Assembly (NCBI RefSeq): GCF_001542815.1
Contig: NZ_CP006992.1
Location: forward strand, 974,001-1,038,000
From: Methylobacterium sp. AMS5
GTDB lineage: Bacteria > Pseudomonadota > Alphaproteobacteria > Rhizobiales > Beijerinckiaceae
DNA: 64,000 nucleotides
Direction: 5' to 3'
Shown in pieces: positions 37,434 to 46,911 of this stretch. The stretch's first letter is position 1, and every line of letters begins with the position of its first letter. Under the pieces are notes generated by a model. That model did not search any database. It was not told the DNA's origin and was given only the letters and a program-made list of their open reading frames with translations. The translations under genes were made by a program, and so were the position numbers.

Positions 37434-38411
37434 ATGGCTAGGTTTCTGTCCGCCGATCCCTCGGAGCCTATCGACTGCCTGATTGTCGGGGGTGGCCCGG
37501 CCGGGCTGACAGCCGCACTCTACTTGGCCCGCTTCGAGCGCCGCTTCCTCGTGGTGGATGCAGGCGACTCCCGCGCGTCTTGGATACCCACCAGCCACAA
37601 CATCCCGGTCTTCGCCGACGGCATCTCCGGACAGGAGATCCTCCTCCGCCAACGCGAGCACCTCGCTCGGTATGGATCCGAGGTCGCACATGGCACCGTC
37701 AGGGCCTTGCGCAGGGTCGAGGGAGGTTTCGCGGCCAGCGTCGAAGAGGCGGCAGGCGTCTCACGCGAGGTGCGGGCGCGCCGGGTGCTTCTCGCCACGG
37801 GCGCGGACGACGTGGAGCCAGACCTGCCGGACCTTCCCGACGCCGTCAGACGCGGCCTCGTGCGCTACTGCCCGATCTGCGATGGCTACGAAGCGAGGGG
37901 CAAGCGCATCGCCGTGATCGGCCATGGCGACAGGGGCCTGGGAGAGGCGGTGTTCGTGGCCCGCACCTACTCGCGCGACGTGACGCTTCTGACGCTGGGG
38001 CAAGACATGCACCTCGACGCGGGCGCGCGCACGCGGGTCGAGAAGCACGGCATCAAGGTCGTCCACGAGCCCGTGACAAGCCTCGATGTCGAGGATGCCC
38101 GGATTACCCGGCTACGCACGGCGGGCGGTGATGAACACCGGTTCGAGGTGCTCTACTCGGCTCTCGGATTGAAGCTTCGATCCGAGCTCGCCTTGGAACT
38201 GGGAGCCGAGCACGATGGAACGGGAGCTCTCCTCGTCGACGAGCACAACCGCACGACGGTCCCAGGCCTCTACGCCGCCGGCGGCGTGGTGCGCGGTCTC
38301 GACCAAGTCGTGGTTGCGATGGGACATGGCGCGATGGCGGCCACCGACATTCACAACCGCTGCGAACTGCCGACCGAGGAAGAAGTCGACGGAGCCGACA
38401 GCTCCGCCTGA
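37434..38411 (+). CDS. Thioredoxin-reductase-like FAD-dependent oxidoreductase
   Basis: A 325-residue flavoprotein with the FAD motif [19 protein letters not shown] at 16-34 and the redox pair C146/C149 in YCPICDGYE. The expected NAD(P) motif GxGxxG is altered to [12 protein letters not shown] near 161-172, so cofactor use may differ from true TrxB. The end, [13 protein letters not shown], is the usual second FAD-binding segment. It stands alone, 20 bases after a GGTGAG-like site and without a thioredoxin gene nearby. Bacillithiol-type or ferredoxin-linked reductases of the same fold are alternatives. Confidence 0.82.
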   Translation: MARFLSADPSEPIDCLIVGGGPAGLTAALYLARFERRFLVVDAGDSRASWIPTSHNIPVFADGISGQEILLRQREHLARYGSEVAHGTVRALRRVEGGFAASVEEAAGVSREVRARRVLLATGADDVEPDLPDLPDAVRRGLVRYCPICDGYEARGKRIAVIGHGDRGLGEAVFVARTYSRDVTLLTLGQDMHLDAGARTRVEKHGIKVVHEPVTSLDVEDARITRLRTAGGDEHRFEVLYSALGLKLRSELALELGAEHDGTGALLVDEHNRTTVPGLYAAGGVVRGLDQVVVAMGHGAMAATDIHNRCELPTEEEVDGADSSA

Positions 38412-38640
38412 TCCCGACAGCGAGCGCGTAGCCCTCGGAACATCGCGGCTGGCCCGCGGGCGGTGCCGACCGATGGCTCCCGGTGTGGGCCAAACCGAGC
38501 CAAAGAGCCGATAGGAGGGTGACGCGATGGATCGTCACGATCACGGTGATGTCACTGATGGGCTGTGACTAATATATCATATGACGTGAGCTTGGCCGCT
38601 GCTAAGAGGGCGCACGTTTCAAAAACCCCTGGTTCAAATC

Positions 38641-39510
38641 TTGCGCAACTCCCTGATCCTCGCCGGCCTCACGGGCCTTCTCCTGTCGGGCACGGCGCTC
38701 GCTGCCGACCTCCCGCGCCGCGCGGCTCCGCCGCCGGTGTTCCAGCCGGTGCCGGTGTTCACCTGGACGGGCTTCTACGCCGGTTTCAACGCCGGCTACG
38801 GCTTCGGCACCCAGGACGACCGCGTCCCGACCGTGATCGGCGTCGGCCCGGCCTCCCTGCTCGTGCCCCCGGGCACCATCGCCGTGGTGGCCTTCAGCAA
38901 CCGCGAGTCCAACGAAGGCTTCGTCGGCGGCGGTCAGATCGGCTACAACTACCAGTTCACCCCGGGCTCCGGTGTCGTGATCGGTGTCGAGGCCGACGCC
39001 CAGTACGCCGATTTCGGCCGTGACCGGAACCGCTTCCTCTCGACCAGCCCGCTGGCCGCCCAGCAGGTGTTCAACCCGGCCGGCCTCTCGGGCCTCGACT
39101 TCTTCGGCACCGTCCGCGGTCGCCTCGGCTACGCCTTCGACCGCACCCTCGTGTACGGCACCGGCGGCTTCGCCTACGGCTCCGGCGGCGGTCGTGAGTT
39201 CGGCACCGGCGTGTCGAGCAACGACTTCCAGACCGGCTGGGCCGCGGGTGGCGGTATCGAGTACGCTCTCCCGACCGACTCGTTCCTGAACTTCTTCAAG
39301 TCGTCGGCCGTGACGCTGAAGGTCGAAGGTCTGTACGTGAACCTCGACCGCGGCACCGGTGGCCGTGGCGCCTTCGCGACGGACAACCAGGGCCGCACGG
39401 TCTCCATCGGCAGCCCGGGCACCGTGCTCGTCAGCGGCGGCCAGCAGATCCGCGACACCGAGTTCGCCGTCGTCCGCGCCGGCCTGAACTACAAGTTCGG
39501 CTCCTACTAG
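38641..39510 (+). CDS. Outer-membrane beta-barrel protein (Omp25/31-like porin family)
   Basis: A 289-residue secreted barrel: signal peptide ending SGTALAADLPRR, then WTGFYAGFNAGYGFG, alternating glycine-aromatic strands and the terminal AGLNYKFGSY. All are typical of the Omp25/Omp31 family of Rhizobiales. The only start at the expected place is TTG 38641, with no Shine-Dalgarno; in-frame sequence back to the stop at 38587 has no ATG. Codon use is strongly biased, as in a highly expressed gene, so the poor start is odd and may reflect a recent rearrangement upstream. Two hairpins follow the stop. Confidence 0.85.
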   Translation: MRNSLILAGLTGLLLSGTALAADLPRRAAPPPVFQPVPVFTWTGFYAGFNAGYGFGTQDDRVPTVIGVGPASLLVPPGTIAVVAFSNRESNEGFVGGGQIGYNYQFTPGSGVVIGVEADAQYADFGRDRNRFLSTSPLAAQQVFNPAGLSGLDFFGTVRGRLGYAFDRTLVYGTGGFAYGSGGGREFGTGVSSNDFQTGWAAGGGIEYALPTDSFLNFFKSSAVTLKVEGLYVNLDRGTGGRGAFATDNQGRTVSIGSPGTVLVSGGQQIRDTEFAVVRAGLNYKFGSY

Positions 39511-39521
39511 GATCCGGATCG

Positions 39522-39547
39522 CCGGCGGTCCCTCACCGGACCGCCGG
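39522..39547 (+). terminator. Hairpin after the porin gene
   Basis: Ten-base arms CCGGCGGTCC and GGACCGCCGG with a six-base loop, 12 bases after the stop. It has no T-tract and probably acts with the next hairpin. Confidence 0.5.
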
Positions 39548-39579
39548 GTGGTTCGACGCCTCCTCGTGAACAGAGATAC

Positions 39580-39610
39580 AGGCGCTCCTTGGGAGCGCCT
39601 GTTTTCGTTT
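39580..39610 (+). terminator. Rho-independent terminator after the porin gene
   Basis: AGGCGCTCC (39580-39588), loop TTG, GGAGCGCCT (39592-39600), then GTTTTCGTTT: a textbook intrinsic terminator. The remainder of the gap to 39898 shows no gene. Confidence 0.82.
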
Positions 39611-39898
39611 GAGCGCTCGGCCCCTAAACTGGCGGCAGCGACGCACGCGCGGGATCTGGGGCGGAAGGCGCCGTGTCCTGCAGGACTGGGACAGGCTGCC
39701 GATGACGCGGTTGGCGCCGGGCTCACGGCCCTCGGTCATTCTGAGAGGGAGCCCCGTTGCGTACGGGCTCTTCGTCGGGTGGACCTGACAGGCCCGCCAA
39801 CCCTCGAGCAGGTCAGGCGGCGGGGTCTCTCGTTTTGAGGAACGATCCCATCCTCTCGCTCATTCCTGCCTGCCTATATCGGGCTCAGGAAGCATTCG

Positions 39899-40150
39899 AT
39901 GCCTCGCCTCGCCACCCTCGGCCTTCTGCTTGCCGCACCGTTCGTCGTCGCCGCGGCCTCTGCCGCACCGGAGAGCAAGCGCGGCAACCCGGATCTCAAG
40001 AAATACTGCACGGGCGATGCCTTGCAGTTTTGCGGAGGCATCGACTCCGATAGCCCCGAGATGGATGCCTGCTTCAAGAAGCACCGCGCCGAGCTGTCCG
40101 AGAACTGCCGCCGCGCGATCACCGCCTACGAAGCGTCGGGCGGGAAGTGA
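39899..40150 (+). CDS. Small secreted cysteine-rich protein
   Basis: An 83-residue protein with a clear signal peptide (about 1-22, VVAAASAAPE) and a short mature domain containing four cysteines in KYCTGDALQFC, ACFKKH and ENCRRAI, like a single cysteine-rich repeat (Cys-rich FGFR-like). AGGA precedes the ATG. The function is unknown; two disulfides in the periplasm are likely. Confidence 0.78.
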   Translation: MPRLATLGLLLAAPFVVAAASAAPESKRGNPDLKKYCTGDALQFCGGIDSDSPEMDACFKKHRAELSENCRRAITAYEASGGK

Positions 40151-40161
40151 GGGGCAGACCC

Positions 40162-40346
40162 GTGCGTCGGACCTCTCTCGCCATCGTCGTCGCTGTCACC
40201 ATGACAGGAGGGGTGCCCAACTCTATCACGAGTGCATGAAGCGGCTCCGCGCGGTAAGGCGCCGATGCAAGGCCGAAGCACTGATGGGCAGCCGCATTCG
40301 CGAGGCTGCCGGGAACGATCTGACGAAATTCGTTGGGCGCTTGTGA
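40162..40346 (+). pseudogene. Possible frameshifted small secreted protein
   Basis: From GTG 40162 one frame gives a signal-peptide-like start (RRTSLAIVVAVTMTGG). The next frame continues, after a single shift near 40210, as AQLYHECMKRLRAVRRRCKA and on to a stop at 40346. Joined, they would make a roughly 60-residue exported protein, in series with two other small secreted proteins. Alternatively the second half is a chance frame. Confidence 0.35.
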
Positions 40347-40357
40347 GGTATCCGTCG

Positions 40358-40771
40358 ATGCACGCCAAACTCGCTACGATCCTCATCACGGTTGGGATCG
40401 CGATGGCCGCCCCCGCTCACGCGCAGGGACTTCAGCGCGGGGCGCAGGAGGGGGCCGCGCGCGGGGAGGAGATGGCCGGCCCCCTGGGAGCCGTGGTTGG
40501 CGGAGCGATCGGTGCGGCCGTCGGGACTGCCAATGGAATTCTTGGCATCGACCGCCGTGAGCGTTTTCGCATCTACGCTCGGGCTGAACGTCGTCCTTCC
40601 TTCGTCTCTCGTCTGCCGGTTCGCGTCGGCACCATCCTGCCGGACGAAGGTCCGGTCTATTACGACGTTCCGCGCGAGTTCGAGCTCAAGGGCTACAACT
40701 ACACCATCGTGAACGATCACCCCGTGCTCGTCGAACCGGGCACGCGCCGCATCGTCGAAGTGATCGACTGA
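40358..40771 (+). CDS. DUF1236 secreted protein
   Basis: A 137-residue exported protein: signal peptide (about 1-22, ending APAHAQ), a glycine-rich stretch (GPLGAVVGGAIGAAVGTANG) that may insert in or lie on a membrane, and a DUF1236 domain (VGTILPDEGPVYYDVP, YTIVNDHPVLVEPGTRRIVEVI). GAGG precedes ATG 40358. DUF1236 proteins are common in Rhizobiales envelopes, with no known function. Confidence 0.85.
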   Translation: MHAKLATILITVGIAMAAPAHAQGLQRGAQEGAARGEEMAGPLGAVVGGAIGAAVGTANGILGIDRRERFRIYARAERRPSFVSRLPVRVGTILPDEGPVYYDVPREFELKGYNYTIVNDHPVLVEPGTRRIVEVID

Positions 40772-40978
40772 GGAGGCCGCAGCCTGGAACGGCATGCCGT
40801 GCCGGCTCGAAAGTGACCGGGCCATCGGACCGCTCATTGATTGTTAACCAAGATACCCCCATCTGACGGACATGCCGATCGCGATCCTGTCGCTCGATCG
40901 GTCGCGGCCACGATGCCGGGATTGGGGTGACGCCGGATGTACGCGCACCTTCGTTCCGGCTCCCGTGGCCGTTCGTTT

Positions 40979-41200
40979 TCAGCGCCGGTCCGAATGACTT
41001 TGAGGCGCGTTCGGAGCGTGCTCATCGAAGCGTGACGGAGCCGCTTTCGTACTCTCCACCAGCAGACGGATCATCTCTGATCGGCTCTCCAGCATGATGG
41101 CGGGAGGTTCGCCGACGAGAGACCGCCAGCGGGCCACGAAATCCGCCTGAGGCAGATCGACGAGAACGTCCAAGTCTGGCGGCCATTTATCATCGGACAT
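40979..41200 (-). CDS. Small conserved hypothetical protein
   Basis: A 73-residue soluble acidic protein with PQADFVARWRSLVGEPPAIM and a leucine-rich helix (EMIRLLVES). AGGAG lies eight bases before the ATG. I believe similar short proteins (FRARW...GEPPA) occur in Methylobacterium, but the function is unknown. It stands alone on the minus strand between the DUF1236 gene and the cysteine-cluster ORF. Confidence 0.65.
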   Translation of the reverse strand: MSDDKWPPDLDVLVDLPQADFVARWRSLVGEPPAIMLESRSEMIRLLVESTKAAPSRFDEHAPNAPQSHSDRR

Positions 41201-41390
41201 GCCGGCACTCCTGTCTGGTGCACCTATACGGAGTTGCGCGGGAACCCGTTTCGCCCCCCATACCGAGAGGGTTAACCGCCCCTTTCGGGAAAGGGATATC
41301 CGACAAGGCAGCCACGAGCGCAGGGACTGAGGACTGCCCGGCTCAGTCTGCCTATCGATCAGCCCCGGCAGGCCGAGGAGAACGCCTCTC

Positions 41391-42260
41391 GTGAGGAGAG
41401 GCGGGCAATCCGCAGCACAGCATCAGATTGGAAATCCGGAAGTCTTGCACGTTCTCGTTCCCGGCCGAACCTGTGGCACCTGTGCGGAGTGCTGCCGCGT
41501 TCTTGAAGTGAAGGCGCTTGCCAAGCTTGCCGGAACCTTATGCGCGCATCAGACAGGTGTGGCCTGCGGCATCTACCAGGATCGTCCAGCCGCCTGCGCC
41601 ACGTGGCACTGCCTCTGGCGCAAAGTCGGGGCGCTCCCGGATGAGCTGCAGCCCGACCGTTCAGGGGTGATGTTCTCGCTGGAAACGGCTCCCGCGGCTG
41701 AAGACCCTTTCCTGCGCGCCCGCATTGTCTGCCGGGCCGTGCACGGGCCTGACGCCTTCGAGCGGTGGGAGGCGGTCGAGGCGATCGACATGTTCGTTCG
41801 AGAGGGCTCGCTGCCGGTATGGACAGCCTTCGACTCCGTGACGTCTCTGGTGTACCCAGAGCCTGCCCATGCGGATCGGCTGCGGGACGCCATCAGGCAT
41901 CCGCACGCGGCGATAAGCCAAGTCTGCGGGCAAGAGGCCGCAATCTGGAGGCTGAGGCTCGGCTACGGCGATGCGCCTCAAGAAGCCAACGGTTTGGAAC
42001 AAAAGCCGCTCGGCGCGTTAAAGCCTCTGTTCGCCACAGGAGAAGCACACATGGCAACCGGTACGGTAAAGTGGTTCAACGAGACGAAGGGCTATGGCTT
42101 CATCCAGCCCGACAACGGCGGCAAGGACGTGTTCGTGCACATCTCGGCGGTCGAGCGCGCCGGCCTGCGCGATCTCGCTGAAGGGCAGAAGGTGACCTAC
42201 GAGGTTGAGATCGACCGGAAGAGCGGCAAAGAGTCGGCCGGACAGCTTCAGGTTGCCTGA
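41391..42260 (+). CDS. YkgJ-type cysteine-cluster protein, reading in frame through a cold-shock protein
   Basis: The reading frame is open for 289 codons. The first 200 or so residues carry a YkgJ-like metal/Fe-S site: CGTCAECC early, then [19 protein letters not shown], cysteine-rich and probably coordinating zinc or iron. No stop occurs before the cold-shock gene, so residues 221-289 are a complete CspA-type domain. A ribosome site just before residue 221 suggests the cold-shock protein is also made alone. Start GTG 41391 is preceded by GAGGAG at a longish distance. It may be a true fusion, or a gene that lost its stop. Confidence 0.6.
   Translation: MRRGGQSAAQHQIGNPEVLHVLVPGRTCGTCAECCRVLEVKALAKLAGTLCAHQTGVACGIYQDRPAACATWHCLWRKVGALPDELQPDRSGVMFSLETAPAAEDPFLRARIVCRAVHGPDAFERWEAVEAIDMFVREGSLPVWTAFDSVTSLVYPEPAHADRLRDAIRHPHAAISQVCGQEAAIWRLRLGYGDAPQEANGLEQKPLGALKPLFATGEAHMATGTVKWFNETKGYGFIQPDNGGKDVFVHISAVERAGLRDLAEGQKVTYEVEIDRKSGKESAGQLQVA
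42051..42260 (+). CDS. cspA: Cold-shock protein (CspA family)
   Basis: A 69-residue single OB-fold RNA chaperone with both RNA-binding motifs: [14 protein letters not shown] (RNP1) and [11 protein letters not shown] (RNP2). AGGAG lies eight bases before the ATG. It binds single-stranded nucleic acid and limits RNA structure. It is unusual that the upstream cysteine-cluster frame continues into it without a stop, so a 289-residue form may also exist. Confidence 0.92.
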   Translation: MATGTVKWFNETKGYGFIQPDNGGKDVFVHISAVERAGLRDLAEGQKVTYEVEIDRKSGKESAGQLQVA

Positions 42261-42466
42261 TCGTCGGGCGCCCCAGAGTCGCCAGTAGGGAAAGTGGTGG
42301 GCTGGCTTAGCGTCAGCCTACCCGCTTTGCGGCCGTTTGCCTTGTTCGGTTTGCCCGAGCCAATGCGCTCGTGAAACGCCCGTCCCTGCGACCAACTGCG
42401 CAGCTTGGGATCATCCGCCGATGAAGCGCGGTTGCCACCTCGCTTTTATGCGGACCGGAGTTCTGC

Positions 42467-42712
42467 TTGTCCAATCCCTTCATCGCTTCCCTTCTGCTCG
42501 CGTTCGAGGCGCAGCGGGTTATCGAACTCCGTCTGGTACGGCTTGCCTGGGGCGGTCAGGAAGGGTGGGCCGAGATGAACTCGATGGTGTTCGAGAAGAT
42601 CGCGGCGGCCACCGAGGCGACGACGACGCTGCTGACCGGCGGTTCACATCAGGACGTAGTTGCCCGCTACCGTGAACACGTGGCAGCGAACACGGAGCGG
42701 CTGAGGGCGTAG
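42467..42712 (+). CDS. Small conserved hypothetical protein (81 aa)
   Basis: A helical soluble protein (NPFIASLLLAFEAQRVIELR, later RYREHVAANTERL). GGAG lies seven bases before a TTG start; an ATG is not available. Similar proteins with this N-terminal pattern are common singletons in Methylobacterium and Bradyrhizobium, of unknown role, somewhat phasin-like in helix content. No partner gene is evident. Confidence 0.7.
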   Translation: MSNPFIASLLLAFEAQRVIELRLVRLAWGGQEGWAEMNSMVFEKIAAATEATTTLLTGGSHQDVVARYREHVAANTERLRA

Positions 42713-42771
42713 CGTCCGCCCCGGATGCCGCGCTCGCCCGTTCGGTGCGGCCAGCGCATCCCCCCGTTCGC

Positions 42772-43104
42772 CTACCGGCCTTCGAGGCGGCAAGAGGGGG
42801 CTGTCTCGACGGGGCAGGAGGCGGGTGGCTCTCGATAAATCCGCACTCGGGGCGGCTCGTCGCCGTTTTCCAGCGCATTGCGACGCTCTTCCTCGGCGTA
42901 GTCCCAACTCCATTCGTCGGAGTGCTCCCCATCAAGGACGACGCCGGCCCGGCAGCCCCAGCCATGCTTGCGTGCGACCTGGGCCTGCTCGTAGGTGACG
43001 GTGAAATAGCCGTACTCGTGAAGCTCTCGATCACGGCAGAGGATCTGACCGTCAGCCGTCACGATATCGCCCGGCTTCGCACCATCCGGCATTGTCGATG
43101 TCAT
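42772..43104 (-). CDS. Hypothetical protein (110 aa)
   Basis: A soluble acidic protein with PGDIVTADGQILCRDRELHEYG near the N terminus and HGWGCRAGVVLDG in the middle. AGGA precedes ATG 43104; the longer in-frame start at 43308 runs into a dispersed repeat and is rejected. I do not recognise a family. Confidence 0.55.
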   Translation of the reverse strand: MTSTMPDGAKPGDIVTADGQILCRDRELHEYGYFTVTYEQAQVARKHGWGCRAGVVLDGEHSDEWSWDYAEEERRNALENGDEPPRVRIYREPPASCPVETAPSCRLEGR

Positions 43105-43226
43105 TGTTGGTTCCTGTGCGTCGCGTCTCGGCACGATCATACCGATCCTTCGGATGTGTGGAACAGGCCGCTGAGCGTATCTCTGCAAAATAACGGCAGC
43201 CAGCATCGGCGCCAATGCGCTGCCCG

Positions 43227-43280
43227 GAGCGCATTCCGACGAAGTGGCTTCCGGTTCGTCGAAAGAATGCGCGGTACAAC
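43227..43280 (+). repeat. Dispersed intergenic palindrome, copy C
   Basis: GAGCGCATTCCGACGAAG, an 11-base loop, then GTTCGTCGAAAGAATGCGC: the cleanest of the three copies, folding as a stem of 15 pairs with a 3-base bulge. It lies in the 454-base gap between the hypothetical gene and the hydrolase; the rest of that gap (43281-43558) shows no gene. Confidence 0.72.
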
Positions 43281-43558
43281 AAAAGGTTAGAGGCGTGATC
43301 CGACCCAACGTGGGCGGGTACGGCTCTCATGGTCGAGCATGGGGCATGGTTGCTGCACCGGCCACCGGTGGAATGCCTCGGTGCGCTCGAGCCCTCACCC
43401 CGCCATCGAATGCGCGGTTCGAACTGATGAGCGTACAAAGCACCGCGCCGAGCCAATTCAAACAGAAAACGGGGCGCAGCCCAGCATTCTTCTCGACGTC
43501 TTTCCCCTGGCATGCTTGCTGAGAACACCGGCCAGCACGAGCCGGACAGGGAGCAAAC

Positions 43559-45508
43559 ATGCGCAACGGTTGGGTTGTGGTCGGCGCACTTGGCTGCGCC
43601 CTCGGCGCTGCGCCGGCTCAGGCGGGCATCACCGGCATCGAGATTGCCAGCGTCGAGCCTTTTGCGGATGGCGCGGCGTTCGGATCAGCCGGCAGCTACG
43701 AGCGTGTCGTCGGCACGGCCCGCGGTGAGCTGGACCCTGCCGATCCCGCGAATGCCGGCATCGTCGACATCGCCCTGGCGCCCCGCAACGCCCGCGGCAT
43801 GGTCGAGTACAAGACCGACCTGTTCATCCTGCGGCCCAAGGATCCGGCCCGAGGCAGCGGAACGCTCTTGTTCGAGGTGCTGAACCGGGGCCGCAAGTTC
43901 CTCTTCAACTGGGTCCTCGATGCACCGGCTCAGGCCGCGCAGGCGGTCAACGATCCCAAGACCGCCACCGATGCCGGGACCGGGCTCGTCCTGCGCCGGG
44001 GCTACACCATCGTCTGGTCGGGCTGGGAGGCGGACGCACTGCGCCAGCAGGGCGGTATGGCGATCGACGTCCCGGTGGCCACGCGCAGCGGCAAGCCGAT
44101 CGTCGAGGTCGTGCGCGATGAACTCGTCAGCGCGACCCGAGGCCCGCCCGAGGCTCCGTTCTACCTTTCCTTCAAGACAGCCAGCCAGGACAAGGCCGAC
44201 GTGCGGCTCACCGTTCGGCGCCGAGAGGCCGACCCGCCGCGACCGGTACCGCCCGACGCTTGGCACTACGCGACGCCACGTCAGATCGAGCTTCTGCCGA
44301 AGGGCATCAAGCCGCTGCCCGGCTCGCTCTACGAATTCACATACCAAGCCACCGAGCCGAAGGTTCTCGGGATCGGCTTCGCCGCCACGCGGGACGTGGT
44401 GGCCTATCTCCGCGGCGCGGCCAATCCGGCGGGTGGCGCGATCCGGCACACCCTCGCGCTCGGCATCTCGCAGAGCGGGCGCTATCTGCGCGACTTCATC
44501 CAACAGGGCTTCAACCGGGACGAAACCGGCAAGCGGGTGTTCGACGGCGTCCTGTCTCACATCGCGGGCGTGGGCGGAGTGTTCCTCAACGCCCGCTTCG
44601 GTCAGCCCTCGCGAACCAACACGCAGCACGAAGACCATCTCTACCCGGAGAACACCTTCCCGTTCTCGGCCGCCGCCCAGCACGATCCCGTCACCGGTCG
44701 GACGGGCAAGCTGCTGCGGGATGATGGATTCGACCCTCTGTTGATCGAGGCCAATACCGGCACCGAGTATTGGCAGAAGGGTGCCTCCCTCCTCACGACC
44801 GATCCGGCTGGCCGCACCGATGTGCCGCTGCCGGACACCGCGCGCGCCTACTTGGTTTCGAGCGGCTTCCACTATGGGCGTGCCGGGCTTGGCTCAACCA
44901 AGGGCCCCTGCACGAACCCGCGCAGCAGCCTGAACCCGGCTCCGGCAGTCCGGGCGCTGCTGGTCGCGCTCGAGGAGTGGGTGACGGATGGTAAGGCACC
45001 GCCCGAGAGCCGTGTGCCGCGCCTATCCGATCAAACCCTGGTCGAGGCGGCCGATATCGGCTTCCCGTTCATGATCGGCGTTCCCGTTCCGACAGCGCCG
45101 AATGCGATCGCGCGCTTCAGCACCTATGTGGATCCACGCCCGGAAAGCGGGCCGCAATATCGCCCGCTGGTCCCGCGCGTCGATGCCGACGGCAACGAGG
45201 TGGCCGGCATTCGCCTGCCGGCCGTTGCGGCCCCGCGTGCAACCTTCACCGGTTGGAACCTGTATGCCGATCCGTTCCCCGCCGGTGCGCTGTGCGATCG
45301 CGAGGGCAGCCAGATCCCGTTCGCGCGCACCCGTGCCGAACGGGACACGGCCGGCGACCCCCGCTTGTCCCTTGAGGAGCGCTATCAGGACGCGGATGCC
45401 TACGTCGCGGCCGTGACGAAATCCGTCGATGCACTCGTGTCGGATCGCCTGCTGCTGCAGGAGGACGGCGATCGCATGATCGCGGCGGCGCGACAGGAGA
45501 CGCCGTAG
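43559..45508 (+). CDS. Secreted alpha/beta hydrolase domain protein
   Basis: A 649-residue protein with a signal peptide (about 1-22, AAPAQAG) and a large alpha/beta hydrolase (Abhydrolase_10-type) with the nucleophile elbow GISQSGR near 300. It begins with ITGIEIASVEPFADG, as in this family of periplasmic or surface esterase-like proteins. The substrate is unknown. GGGAGC lies before the ATG. Confidence 0.8.
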   Translation: MRNGWVVVGALGCALGAAPAQAGITGIEIASVEPFADGAAFGSAGSYERVVGTARGELDPADPANAGIVDIALAPRNARGMVEYKTDLFILRPKDPARGSGTLLFEVLNRGRKFLFNWVLDAPAQAAQAVNDPKTATDAGTGLVLRRGYTIVWSGWEADALRQQGGMAIDVPVATRSGKPIVEVVRDELVSATRGPPEAPFYLSFKTASQDKADVRLTVRRREADPPRPVPPDAWHYATPRQIELLPKGIKPLPGSLYEFTYQATEPKVLGIGFAATRDVVAYLRGAANPAGGAIRHTLALGISQSGRYLRDFIQQGFNRDETGKRVFDGVLSHIAGVGGVFLNARFGQPSRTNTQHEDHLYPENTFPFSAAAQHDPVTGRTGKLLRDDGFDPLLIEANTGTEYWQKGASLLTTDPAGRTDVPLPDTARAYLVSSGFHYGRAGLGSTKGPCTNPRSSLNPAPAVRALLVALEEWVTDGKAPPESRVPRLSDQTLVEAADIGFPFMIGVPVPTAPNAIARFSTYVDPRPESGPQYRPLVPRVDADGNEVAGIRLPAVAAPRATFTGWNLYADPFPAGALCDREGSQIPFARTRAERDTAGDPRLSLEERYQDADAYVAAVTKSVDALVSDRLLLQEDGDRMIAAARQETP

Positions 45509-45684
45509 CGGACGGCCTTTCGCGGAGGACGGCGCCATTCGCCGGCCTCCGCACCCGACCTCACCCCGATCGAACGGGCCTTCGCCGAGCTTCAAGGCAC
45601 TGCTGCACCAGAGAGCACCGGAGCAGACGACACACCGGTGGCGCCGGCCATCGCGGTCGGCGCCACCGGATGCCGTCCCTGCGC

Positions 45685-46416
45685 TCAGTTGGTCTTCGGG
45701 TCGGTGACCGTGAAAGCGAGCGTCGCGCCGTAGCTGTCCGCATCGGCCAGCGTCGGCGTCTGCGAAGGGGTCACGCGGTGAGCGACACCGAGCACCTGCG
45801 GGCCGGCACTGCGCAGCGAGACGACGGCGACGCCGTCCGTGTCGGTCGTGGCGCGGGCCTGATCCGCCTCGCTCTTGAAGTTCACGCCGTCGGTGGCGAC
45901 CACGCTGGCGCCTCCGAGCGGGCGGCCCTCGAACAGCACGAGCACCCGGATCTGGCCCGAGGCCGCAGCCGGCTTCTCCAGCGGGACGATCTCCAGCGGT
46001 TGGCCGACGATCCTGTCCCACGGAGCCGTCGGGCCGGACACGGCCTTGGCGAACTTCACCGACCAGAGGCTCTTATCGGCCTGCGGCAGCATCCGCTTGC
46101 TGGCGTTGCGGTAGCTGCCGTCGGGCAGGCGCACCCAGTAGCCGTTGTCGTAGGACGCCGCGACCAGCGCATCGCCGTCGTGGGCGGCCTTGAGCACAGG
46201 TGCCGCGCCGGACTCCACCTTGGCGTTCAGGGCCACCGCGCCGGACGGCTCGTAGGCGGTCAGGCTCATCAGCTTGCCAGCACTCGGCAGTTCCGGCTCG
46301 TGGGGATGGCCGTAGAGGACCTGCACGCCGCCGCCGACCGGATTGAGCCAGAGGTCGTGGGCGCAAGCCGGTGCGGTGAGGGCGAGGAACGCGGCGAGGA
46401 GGGCGGTGTGTCTCAT
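45685..46416 (-). CDS. DUF4198 periplasmic protein
   Basis: A 243-residue exported protein: signal peptide (about 1-18, ending APACA), then HDLWLNP exactly at the mature N terminus, a free His that typically ligates metal in this family. The rest is beta-rich with a carboxypeptidase-regulatory-like second half (GQIRVLVLFEGRPLGGASV). DUF4198 genes are often near nickel or cobalt uptake; the urease operon 8 kb away would need nickel, but a link is only suggestive. ATG 46416 is chosen because the signal peptide starts there. Confidence 0.8.
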   Translation of the reverse strand: MRHTALLAAFLALTAPACAHDLWLNPVGGGVQVLYGHPHEPELPSAGKLMSLTAYEPSGAVALNAKVESGAAPVLKAAHDGDALVAASYDNGYWVRLPDGSYRNASKRMLPQADKSLWSVKFAKAVSGPTAPWDRIVGQPLEIVPLEKPAAASGQIRVLVLFEGRPLGGASVVATDGVNFKSEADQARATTDTDGVAVVSLRSAGPQVLGVAHRVTPSQTPTLADADSYGATLAFTVTDPKTN

Positions 46417-46911
46417 CGTGGAGATGCTTCCCGTTACGGAATTTCGGGCGATGCCGGCCGGCCGCGGCGGACTGGTGAAGATCGCCGCAGCCGCAGCCGG
46501 TGGCGAAACCGTGGCCTGCGGATTCGGCGTCGGGCCCGGGACGGTCGTCGCCGACGTCATGGAACCGCACAGCGCGATGATCCGGATCTCCAACGATTCC
46601 ACTGCGGCCGGATGGATGGCGTCGCCTGCAAGAGGTGTTCACCCCGAACGGCACCGGCCGATGCGCGCCGGTGCGTCAGGAGCGGCGACGTCGTTCGAGC
46701 CGGGGCTCAAAGCCTCGGATCGATACGGGATCGCAGCGCCCGAGTATGCACAAGCTACGCCATTTTACACCCATGCACGCCCCACGCAGATTTCGGGCAT
46801 CGTGCCGTGGAGCGGGCACATGCGGATGCACCGCCCTCGACCGTGCGGCCCGGCGGCGCCTCGGGTCGGCTCACTTGATTCCCGGGACCGGACCTCGCGC
46901 CGCATGGCCCC
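46417..46911. other. 495-base gap without a recognised gene
   Basis: Open frames exist on both strands but none has family likeness, a signal or a good ribosome site. A hairpin with arms GCACCGGC/GCCGGTGC lies at 46651-46674 without a T-tract. I searched by eye for a cobalamin-type riboswitch upstream of the DUF4198 gene and found none. Confidence 0.4.

Noticed and set aside
38629..38650. tRNA T-arm-like string GGTTCAAATC before the porin gene
   Set aside because: The flanking bases do not pair as a T-stem and no acceptor, D or anticodon arm can be folded around it.
46417..46560. Cobalamin-type riboswitch upstream of the DUF4198 gene
   Set aside because: GC-rich segments there superficially resemble the B12 element, but the conserved boxes are not present in order.
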